Shown here in pieces: positions 27,201 through 39,200 of a stretch of DNA of 60,000 bases. Below the pieces are notes generated by a model, which did not search any database, was not told the origin of the DNA, and was given only the letters and a program-made list of their open reading frames with translations. The first letter of the stretch is position 1. The number at the start of each line of letters is the position of its first letter. The stretch is from Lineus longissimus (taxonomy: Eukaryota; Nemertea; Pilidiophora; Heteronemertea; Lineidae). Both the position numbers and the translations under genes were made by a program. The stretch spans positions 6,693,431 to 6,753,430 of the forward strand of contig NC_088322.1 of NCBI RefSeq assembly GCF_910592395.1. Reading direction: 5' to 3'.

Positions 27201-30200
27201 GTCAACAACCACTGCAAGAAAACAAGTCAAAGTTCTTACTATTCGAAAGTGGTTTTTAGATGACTCAGATCAAACATTCCCGCAACTAAATCTTGTGGGG
27301 CCATTACGAAACTGCTACTGAGCACATCACCGAGAGCCAATGAACTCGTGTAAGGGATTTAGCCCATGCATTATCACTGAATTGAATTTGTAAGTGATGT
27401 GGCTAATGGCCGATACATTGATTATACAGTCAAGCCTGTATTCTAAGCTTTCCGTATTTTCAGTAGTACAGGTGAAGATGACTTCAAATGAGCCACTACA
27501 TGTAGGCGCTCATAACGAAAATATCTTACCCCCATCTGTAGAAACATTGACAAACAACATCTTCTGAGCGTTATTCCAAGCCCAGATTGTGAAATAGTAT
27601 CGCGTATTGTGTTGCAACGTGAGATTTGCCGTCTTGACGGTGTCGATACAGGCCTGGGTAGTCCGTCCATGATATTCAATTCTCTCGATGACATCTTCAG
27701 CATCGGGTTTCGTACCGAGGCCAAGCTCGTACTTGCTGATACCAGACTCCGGATCAGCGAAGTCTTTCCAGCTGGCGCAGATCTGCAATTGAAGCAAGGA
27801 TAATGGAGAACATGTCAAAAATATGGACCGTTTTGTGCGTAACACTGAATATTGTGAAGGAGCCGTGGTTAAGCAGCTCGGCTCTTGACTTGTGGCAAGC
27901 ATTCTCTGGTTTGAACCCCTTTGTCCGTGGGCGACCCTAGACAGGTCTCTTTGTCTAACACGACCATCTGTCAACTTACCTGAGTAGCATCCTTGGTGAA
28001 GTTCAAATCGTAACCAAAGTGTGGGCCATCAAACATCTCACCCGGCTCCGGTGGAGTCAAGTCAATGATGATTGGGGCGCCAACCCCAATGGTAGTCAAC
28101 AGGACTGAAATAGAATTTTTTTTATTGAGTTTGCAAACTGCTAGTTCCACTAATGGTGGGAGAGTTGTTTTGAAATCTTGTTTTCAGAGGATTTTTTGAA
28201 TGCCATTTCATTTCCGTAGCAACACCAGGCCTACCTTCTACGGATATCAGCATAATTTATAGCTATGGTCACTAAAGCAACACAACTCCTCTTATTGTTA
28301 CCATAGCAGTAATAGTTCAAATTACCTACAAGGTTACAACAACCACAATGACAAGTTACCATGGTTATGACAGCAATACCATAGCAACTATCAACCATGG
28401 TTATCATAGCAACTATCAACTATGGTTACCATGGCAACATTACTTACCATGGTTACCAATTTTAATCTTGGGCGAAGCCAACATGCCACTGGGAATTTCC
28501 GCTTGAAACCACAAGCTGCCTGTGTTGCCATTTAGTGCCACCCACGGAACTAGGTAACAATCTCGGGACGTCTGGCCCATGCAGGCATCAACAAACATCA
28601 CGTCAGACTCAGGGTCACTGGAAAAAGAAATTTACGAAGAAAAGGATATGAAATTGATATTCCAGAGTGGTCAAATTTATGTGTTGTAAATTGGAACGTT
28701 TACTGCAAGGAAGAAACTGCACACGTACACCAAATCTTATTGTGTTTGTTTCGAAGCAAATATTTTCTTTTCTTTCATGATTCAGGTTGATGATCTTGCG
28801 GGATATTTGACGTTTTTCAGATGTAGGCCTACTTACGTTGCGTTGTAATCGAGGGACGCAACAAATGATGTCTCATTATATGCAAAGTTATACATCTCAT
28901 AGAAGATAGGTGGTGTATTGTCGATACCGAGAGGCGTCGTGTGGCACACCGAGAGAGACATCGGTCCACCGTAGGCGACTTTGTTCAGAGCTCGGATGGT
29001 TGTGTAGTATTTGGCGTCTGAAGGGGAGAAATGCATGCTTAGAATTATCTCTCCCAGAACTGACGGCAACAATTGTCGCCAAGTGTGGGACACAGAAATT
29101 GCTCAAAAATGTCCCATTCTTCTTCAGCTTTCCGAATTTTTGCGATGCAAGTCCGTCCGTTTTAGTAACAAAGTGAGCTATCCCAGGGTCCTGTAAGTTG
29201 TAGTAAGGATTTTTTTCAAATTAAGCAGATTCATTGGTTTTTCGTTTGTCAGATTGACAACTTTTATGCTTCGACTCGTCATAGAAGTGAGCCTGACGGT
29301 GCGGGGAACCAGGAAGAACCAGGAGATAATGACTTACCAGGTAAAATCTCGTAAGGTGGTGGGATTGGGTAGATTGTGCCCGAGTGCGTCCACTCGGACT
29401 CGTCATACAAGTGAGCCTGTGGGTCATGGTGCGGATGGATCAGATCCTCGCAAACAGCAAGGCCAACCGTCCAGGTATAACCGTGTATACCCGTCTCGTA
29501 ATCATGGATACCGTCCCAGTTGACCGAGATAAATCGGTTTGCTCGTGTGTACTTGAGGTCCTCAAGAGGTTCAATCCCATTGAACACTGTTGCAGCGTCG
29601 TCTCCATCATGGGTAATCCTGGAACATTGAGAGAAAGACGGCAATTGTAAACATTTGAATTTTCACGAATAATTGTTTTGAAATATTTTTTTCACAAATC
29701 GCACAAATAAAGAGGTGCAAAAATAGGTTCGCACAATTTTAACTCATTTAACCAAAGTCTTGAGAAGTAGGCTGGCAAAATTTTGAGAGTAAAATTCATA
29801 TAAATTTTATATCAAGGAATATAAAATTAATTAAACATAAATTCTACATAAAAGATTTTGGATAAATTTTATACAAATTTATTCCTTATTTAAAATTTAT
29901 AGAACAGTTTTTATATAAATTTTATATAGTGGTATACTTTTGGTGCTCCTCATTCCATTCGTTATCATGTTTTCTATTACATGTATAGAGTTTAGGTTGT
30001 GTATCTGGGGGACGGCTGGTGCTCCTCATTTCTCGATTCTCCTTAGACAGTTCTCAATAAAGTCAGCAGAACTTAGAAGGCCGATGTTATGTCTCATTCC
30101 TCAACATGTTGAAAGTGAGATATGGAGATATGCCACGGTTATTTTAGCCGAAGTGATAAAGTAACTGACGTTCCATTTGAAATGTCAGCTACTTTATCGC

Positions 30201-33200
30201 ATTCTCGACCAACTTGGCTGGCCTCTTCAGGCAGAGCAAAGTCGACCGCAGGCTGAAATGGCCACCTGACCTCCCATCACCATGCAGCAGAGACGACTGT
30301 CATTCGTGTTCTTGTCCAGGCAACTCAGTCAGGACGGCATGACGCAAAAACTTGCGTATATAAATTGTGGTGACGTTCGAACGTAAGATGAACGGACGTT
30401 GTCGCTTCGTGGTCAGTCTATCCACCCCACAGACACATTTTTATATACATTTTACATAAATCTTATGTAATTTTTTATATATACAAATTTTATACTGAGG
30501 TCGCATAAATTTTATATAGCCAAATTTTATATCATTTTATATAAAATTTATGTAAGATTTATATGAAATAAGACAATACAAATAAAGACAAATAAAGTTC
30601 ATGCCTGTAAAGTGGCCAGCTCAAAGGGAAGTAAAGTTCCTGCACCGGGTTAGCTGTTTATTCCTTGTTCCCGGATTCCAGAGGGAAATAACTTATGTTA
30701 CTGCTGATTCATGTTACAGTTAACATAGCACTTTTTACATTTACCTGTGGTTGTGGATCTCCTTCGAGACATCATGACACAGATGACGCCAATCCTCACG
30801 ATTAAATGGAATATACGTGTGACAATCCACCCATTCGTTAAACTCGGTCGCATTTGGGGCTGGGCCGGGATATGGCGGGGTGCCGTCAAATAGGATGCCT
30901 TCTGTGGACACGATGCTTTCGTACTCAATGTAGTTGATGAGTTGTACATTGATGTAATACAAGTTGTTATGCTGAAGCCACATGTCTTGATATTCAAACT
31001 GGACGGCGTGGCCAATGCCCAGACGTTCATAATGGTAGAACATTCCATCCTGAAAATAGTTAAAACGACAACTGATTTCCAGCTTCAAACATAGCCATCA
31101 AACACTGTCCACTGTCACTCTCTTCGATAGCATAAGTTTCCTCCAGGTGCTACATTACAAATAGCTTATTGGCAAAAAGTCAATAATAGACCAAGAAGAT
31201 TGAAGGTCATCATATTCCACATCCCAACCAGTTACGGCAGACTTCATCTTCAACACCATCGCTACCACAAGTAACGAATTGGACAGAACGACCTCTGCCC
31301 AGGCAATACCGATCCAATGACTGTCAGAACCTGCATCAAGGACCTGATTTATTGCGACCAGGACGAATAAAGACAACAGCTCTCATACCGACCCAATGAC
31401 TGTTAGAACCTGCATCAAGGACCTGATTTATTGCGACCAGGACGAATAAAGACAACAGCTCTCATACCGACCCAATGACTGTTAGAACCTGCATCAAGGA
31501 CCTGATTTATTGCGACCAGGACGAATAAAGACAACAGCTCTCTTGGCTGTCCATTGAACAATGTGATGACGAAGACAATCACCTACCTCTGAGAGTATAT
31601 TTTCTGGTCCTTCGATTGCCTCGAGGCACTCACACGTGCCGTCTGCGCTGAAATCAAAATTGAAGCTCATACACTTTATGGCAGGAAACGCCAAACACTT
31701 CGACGCACACTCCTGCGGAGTGCCCACTGACCCGCTGAAGGTGATGATCTTGGAGTTGACGCGACCAATCTTGTAGCCGGTGAAATGGGCTAAAGTATCT
31801 CCAGCTGTAATGACAAAATAGTAATTCGTTATCAGATGGCAGGATATACACCAAGACATTAAACTCCTACAGACAGACTCGTAGGACGCAACTCGGAAGA
31901 AAAGAGTTTTGTTCTAAACTCCCAATACACTTTTACTTGATTTACTTAGTTAATTTCAAAAATTCCTTTCTCGTTAAAACTTATACACCGGGGTGTACTC
32001 ATAGTTAAACAAATCGAACCGGGAGACTGTAGACAAGAGCCAGGAACTTAGATTAAGTCGGCTGAGAGGGGCCAATGAAAAACAACCCTGGCCCCAAACT
32101 GTGCATATTAGTAACCTGAATACTGCCAATCAATGCACGACCTGAATCCCGGCCCCATTTAAGTCCCCATTTAATTCGGTCCATCTGGTCACTGCCTATG
32201 GTCTCCCTAGAAGAAGATAAGCTAATTTATCATCCACTTACAGGTACCCAGCTCTTTCACATTTGGCTTCAAGTCAAAGTGGTACCATTCCACGACAGCA
32301 TCGCCATAAATCTCTTTCCCGTAGCCAATGCCGACATTCTGATCCACGAGCGGGGAATCCTCCATGGCGACGAGGCTCCCTCGCAGCACACGCGGGTTAC
32401 TCGTCGAAATGAAGTCTGTGTTCATTCGACCAATCGGCAGTGTGACGTCATATGTTGGTAAGTCACATGTGACGTAGACACTACTGCCGGCCGAGTTAGA
32501 TCCAGTGATTTTGAAGAAGACCGGCAAACCGTGGAGAGGGATATCCTGTGATAACCAACAAAACATTATTCATACAGTGATAACTACCAAATTTTCGCAC
32601 ACGTTTTATTTCTCAAGGATTGGCAAATATTCGCAAAGTAAAATTGTGAAAACATATCATCACCCGCAGCAATTAGCAGGTATCATTGTTTACACCTAAC
32701 ATACACAAATTCCACACCTCTTGAATAACTTTTGCCCTGTTAGTGTCCATCTTTGTGTGCTATAGACTTAATTACTCAACACTTTGAGACGTATTAACAG
32801 TGGATTTGAGTATATTATACAGACATCTACCCTCATGCACTACAGCGCCTGTTCACTAAGAGCCCCAAGTCAAAATAGACAATTTTAATTTTATTGAAAA
32901 ACATATTCTGCCGCGAGTATGCAGTCCAACGTTTGGCATTCACGAAAAGTCTACGCTACGAAGATTTTCTCTTCTACAGTATATATATTTTCCTTAGCCA
33001 CCAGTAAATACAATGAACACGACTGGCGTACCCCTTTAAGGCCTAATTCTTTTACTCAGGAGACCAACCTGAATAAAATCATTGTTTTCTCCTCCGAGTT
33101 CAAGTCCAGTAACTAAATCGCTGCCACCGGGCGCACTACCGATGTCAAGGATCATTTTCACCTGACTCCTGTCGTCATTGGCTCGCACAGAGATCTCAAA

Positions 33201-36200
33201 TCCCGGATCCGTGAAGTCGCGACCCGCAAGCTGGGTAACTTCACACGCCCTCGTGGCAGCACCTCTTTTTCCAGACTGAAATCAAAGCGGATAAAGGAAG
33301 CTTGAGATGACATCTCAACCTGGCCATCACCGCTGGTATGCTTTCAATCCTAGTGAGTCTTTTTACAATTTGGAACGAGTTTACTGTCCCGATCTTGGCC
33401 CCAAAAAAGGTCATCAACTGACGAAACAAGTTCCATCGTTCAATGGATTTATAGTTGATTGCGATCAAACTACGTCATTTCCGATCAGGGATTGTAAATC
33501 TAAACCGATTTGTGTTTACGAAAATGTCTGTGTACACATTTCATCACTGTTCTGTCGGAGCAAATAGTCAAAATCGTCACATTTTGTCAAAGTTTCTGTG
33601 TGACGAAAAATGTGAGGTTTTGACTATTTGCTTCTCTGACAAGACATCAACGAATTCATATCATGTGAATGGATTCTGGTATCCTGTATAGCAGGAAAAT
33701 AATGAAAATGGAGCTTAGCAAGTGCAAGTTACAAACTGTGTCAGCTCATGACAGTGGCTAAAATGATACGCCACGTCGAAGAAAAAAAGGGCATCTTGTT
33801 TACCAACCGTGCTATCCTTTCCAGCAAATTCTGGCGGTGATTTATCCTCATCTTTTGTGTTGACGGTGAATATATTCGTACGAATACTCGGTGCAGTGTA
33901 CTCCCATAAATTCATACTGAAAAGCACCTTTTTGATCGTTACAAATGCGAGATCGACTTCCAACGTTACCAAGGCGATAAGCTTCAATTTCAATGGAATG
34001 ATCTCAAGATCCATCTTCAACCTGAAAAGGAGTCAGAAAATAAGGTTCTTTGTCTGTCTGAGGTGCTCCAGCGCGAAGGCAGAATAGAGATCCACTCGAC
34101 CAGTGTTGGTTTTAGTACAACCAACGTCATTGCGGTGCTTTAGCACCGCCAACATATACCTGGTGGAGACCCAGGCAGGAGCACAATACACGAGGAATAG
34201 ACGTCACATAAGGGAGACCCAGGAAACCTTCGACCAACCAGTCTAGGACGAAGACATCGAACAGCCAACTTACACTGACACGGAACTGGCTCAACCCGAG
34301 CCCCCTACCCCTCCTATACCGCACACAATTCCTTGAATTTATGTTGATGTAAACAGGATATGTCAGTGATGTCAGAAATACCTCACTAAAATCAGATATG
34401 GCCATTCCAATTTTTTGGGCTAAAGGAACTTCTCAAGTGATTTTCATTGCAGAGATTTGCAATATATGTCGCTACTTGGAGTAATAAAAGATTGCCAGTC
34501 AATCAGTGGGCATAATCGGTGAACACTCTGTGTGTTAGATAGAACCATTTTATGTCTACCTGCGCGTTTATTGCTGCAATGACCAATTCTTGTTGCTGGC
34601 AGCTATGATGGTCCCCGCAGACAAGTGATATTTAACGCATGTAAAATTGCTTGCCCGAGGAAGGTTTATCAAACAGGTCGTGCGAGAAATCCACTTACAT
34701 CACATCAAATGGGAAGGTCATAAACCAAATCTCGGCATATGTTGGGAATCGGAGCTCGCAGATGTATCCCTCGAGGCGGAGTTTACCGTAGAGCAACGCG
34801 CCGATACCCAGTTCACCCCAGACCAAGATACCAGTGTATGGCGTCACTTCAGCAAATGCACTCATTTGGAGAACTTTCACTCCTAGAGTACAATCTGCTC
34901 CATAGTAGCCATCCGCACCAAATGCTGCAAGAAATTGAAAGAATGTGGGAAAACTGTCCTAAAAGCTACAAGAAATAGTAAAGCTGTGTAAACATCTGCA
35001 CCAAAGGTGTTGTCCAAGTTTTTGAGAAATCCTTATAATTTTCAAGTTCTGTCGCCCACCTATAAGCTATCCAATTCCGATATATACATGTATAGATGTT
35101 CAAGAGCATCCCCCACTTGTATTGCCTCCTGAATAGGTACGGTTTTAGGGATTTTCGGTACTAGCCCAGAGTGTCTATTTGGTGTTATACTACAGTCTAG
35201 GGAGTTGTTTCTACGGACGCCACGCCACCATGTTTTCCCGGATGGGCGCAAAGCCTGTCGGGTATGCGGCCAGGAATTTTAGTTTGTGTTTCAAGGTTCA
35301 GGGAGCAAGGCCCGCCGGAAGGAGGGAGTCACCATATACCGATCGAGATCATCATTATAATCTTGACCTATGGGCGTATAATCCAGAGTGACCCGAGTGA
35401 AGACAAACAGTGCTGCCCCGAAGTGGACGAGCCCGCCAGGAACGAAGTAGAGACGTCGATGACATTCAAGTCAACGGTCCTGGACGATCGGTGCCCTCTG
35501 GTGGTGACTACAAGCAGCGAGATCGATCCACACTTCCATTTTCGGTAAGTAAGCCTAGCTTACCTCTATTTCACCCTGATCGTCAGAACACAGTTCCAAA
35601 GCGCTGGAGCCGTAACCCAAACGCCTTACACCAAAGCTCACGCTCTTTAACCTCAGTGTGAAAAGAAGGATTTTTTCAGTAGACCATAGATCACGTGTGT
35701 GATTGTATGTGAGTACTGTTGATACTTACAGAACGTCATTGGTATGAGCATGCCCACTAAGAAATACATGGTCCGCTTGAAGAAGGTAACAGTAGTCTTC
35801 GGCATAGGGAAACTTCCTTTCAGTATCAACTCCTCATTCGCAAACTCTTTCAACTTGTCTGGGTTGGTAAATACGTCTATCATCTCATTGTACTTAAGAA
35901 AAATTCACAAGTTTTTATACTAGGTTTAAAAAAAAATATCAACGGCAGGCCTACCATCTGAAAGTTCTCATCAAGAGGTTTTCAATCGGTTTTGAGATAT
36001 CAATTTTTGTGACAATTGTAAACCTTGTACCTTGCAACAGATGTGTTGAAGTTTGACCCTTGAGAAAGAGGGCATGAAATTACCTCAACCCTCTTTTGCC
36101 CCACAGAATGGAAGACGACTAAAAAAGGGTATGAACATTGCACAGGCGCTCCAGGGAAAAGCTTAAGGCCCTATAAATTGAAGCAACGTTAAAAAAAATC

Positions 36201-39200
36201 CACAATTAACGAAAATCTGTAGAGGCACTCAGTATACAAATGGTGATGACCTGATGGTTAGCAACCTTTTCATCCCCTATTTCCTGTGTGGACTCTTCCA
36301 ATTCATGAATTTAAGGAGTCGATTCCAGTAACTGGGTGTGTAATGGTTATTAAATACATACCAGGGTAACAAAAAGGTCCTTCATGGTCATGGCAAGTTC
36401 ATACATCTGAATTGGATCCAAGCGAGCCATGATTACGAACACTTCAAGGTCCGAGATGGACATGTTGGCCAGCTGGAGACCAAGGAGGTGTATGCCGTTC
36501 GCAGTCAAACCTTTGCCGAAGAGGAACGTCTTTGTCGCCGGGCTGGCCATGTCCTTGTCACTTCCATCTCCAAGCATCTCGATGACTTTTGCCGCTGCAA
36601 AATATGAGTAATATGAAGAAATGAACAAATTATGAAATGAGGTCTTTTGCCAACAGTTGTTCAAGTACAACGCTGGTTAGCAGTCTGTGCAATAGGAAGT
36701 CAGCCCTAATCACTGCTTGGTAGCACTGCTTTGACGCCGAAGCACATCCTTGATTCGAGGCCTAGGAACATCTGACAAAAAGTCACCATTATGATGTTAG
36801 GCATATCTCACATATTACGAACTTCCCGCTCCATTTTGCAATGAAATTTATCCACTGTTATGCATTTGAAGATAACGGACATTCGTGCTTACGGACAGCT
36901 CCGCGCTTGTTGAAAAAAAACCATCACAAAGCAGGCATGGCCCCTCAGCCCACAGATGATGACGTTGTAAAGGTAAAGTTGGCTTAGTGGGGAGTGGCTG
37001 TTGTATGAAGAAAAGTTAACAGAGTGTCCTGGAGAGGCTGTGGCGTTGAGATATTGGAAATGATTGGGAACCAACTCTAAGTAGGCGTGGGGGAACGTTC
37101 CCCACCTCAGACACAAACAATTGAATCGATGGTAAAATTTGTTCTTCTAGAAATTGACGGAAACCATGATTACACCGAGGCAGTGGGTATGAATTGGCTC
37201 CAGGAGCTGTGAGGAGTCCCTTACATTGCACTTCTATGTTTGAGATAATTCGAAATACACTTTACCTCCTGGAAGAGAAGCAGGTACGGACTTCGACGTC
37301 AACACTTTCGGTTTCTGATGTGACGCCGGTCCCTTGCCAGCCAGTGCCTTTTTTGCTCGTTGGAAGACTGTCAACTGAGGAGGATATTTCGGATTTTTCG
37401 AGACCTTTTTGCCAGCATTAGGCCCTGTCTTATAGATAACCGTGGTGTCCTTTTGCTTAGCGAACATCCTCGCAATCTCCTCGTTACTCTTTCCGGTCTT
37501 CACAGCTCCAGCGATCATTTGTTCCTGCGCCTTCCTACTAGTTGGACTATCATTATTTCTAAAAGGAAACAATATGATTAAGGTCACTTGTAAGCTCTCT
37601 ATGTTCACCCAGGAATATTGGAACTGAGCTGAGTTGGATAAGGCAGGCGTTGCAGAGTAAGATGCTGAAGAGGTTTCTGCTTAGAACTGTTCTTTCTCCT
37701 TCTCCAAGACGGGGGAACAGTATATTCATCTACGGGTATTTATATATTTAAGGCCATGTTGGCATACTGTCATAGAAAACCTTACAAAACACATATTTTG
37801 CAAATAAAATATAATAACATTACGGTAATGAAATCGGGTCGCACGGATCATTGACGAGCAGTCATGCCGCATGTGATACATGGAGCGCTTGCCGATGACG
37901 TACAGTTCCAAGAAAATATTAATGAGCCCACTTTGGAGGAGCACATTACCCTGAATTATACGAGTGATGAAGAGCGTCGTCGATTATTTATAGAAATCGC
38001 CACAAAATATATTTGGACCTTACTAATGGCCCAAATCTTTACAGTTATTTGTATTACAAAATATCTTCCTCGCATTGGCCAGAAAACTTCACCGTTGGAC
38101 TATTTAAAATATATGGCAATCTCAGTAAAGTGACCTGACCATGGTCACATTAATTGATATGACCATGGCACTGCAAACTGCCAAATTTTTCGCGGATTTG
38201 ATACAAAATAGGAAGTGACTACTTGGCAAGCCCGGCTTACCAAACAGCGACTTTTTCTTGTCCTGAATGGAGAGCCGAACTCATTTAAAGTAAAGTCTCC
38301 AGCTCGCCAAACAGGGTAGATTTTTTACCTGTTTGGCAAGCCCGGCTGGCCGAACAGGGTGGCTTTTTAGTGCTGTTTGGCAAGCGGCTCTCCAAACAGG
38401 ACAAAAAAAGATGCCTGTTCGGCGAGCGGCTTGCCAAATAGACCCGGCCTATAAGATATTTTTGATTGGAGAAATCATAAGAAATTTAGTATAAATTTGC
38501 AAACAAACCAAAAAAATACTCACAGACGTCTTTGAATAAGGGCAGACCGGCGCGTTCGACTGTTACCAAACAGTGAGCGACGTTTTCGCTTTGAGCAGAC
38601 AGGTTTTTTGTAGTAGGTCATCGCTAGGAGTGTGTCTGTCCGACAACTCTCTGTCGCGTCCCAGTTGTTGACAAAACAGGTTTTCACCTCTGCACGCACT
38701 TGATACCGGCCGCCATTGTCACGGATGATGTAGGATAGTGTGATGGCCGTTCCGATCAATTCAACATGAGTCACACCTGTTATAACAGATACAGGTAACA
38801 ATCAAGTCAAATCACAATACTCAACAATAATCTGGCTTGCAACGTGTAGCACGATAGAGCACAAATCTGGCTACTATCTCCATATTTGACAACTGATCCA
38901 ACTGTCCAACTCATTCGTGTTGGATTTGCAATCTTGTTGCATTTCTTCATTTGATTCTCATGGGATACTGCATGAGTCTGCTGACCACGCAACTTAGTTG
39001 TGTCTGGCCCGCTGGATTTTGGGTACGAGTCAATGGCAATCCTGCCTTCGACATTTTGGGTGTGGGTAAATGCTAGTTATGCCTGCAGCATGAGGTATTA
39101 TGTGGAGTCAACTATAGGCTACTCCCTTCCTATGTGGGAGCTTTTACCTGCACTAGCTTAGACACTCAGGCGTTTGACTATGAAGCTCCCATAACCACTA

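Noticed and set aside
34647-34978. Plus-strand open frames opposite E33
   Set aside because: Shadows of the minus-strand exon, with no domain pattern or splice support.
37559-38523. A gene boundary between the cysteine array and the rest
   Set aside because: E29 leaves two bases and E30 supplies the one needed; no start codon, stop or promoter signal is seen here. Transcript data could still overturn this.
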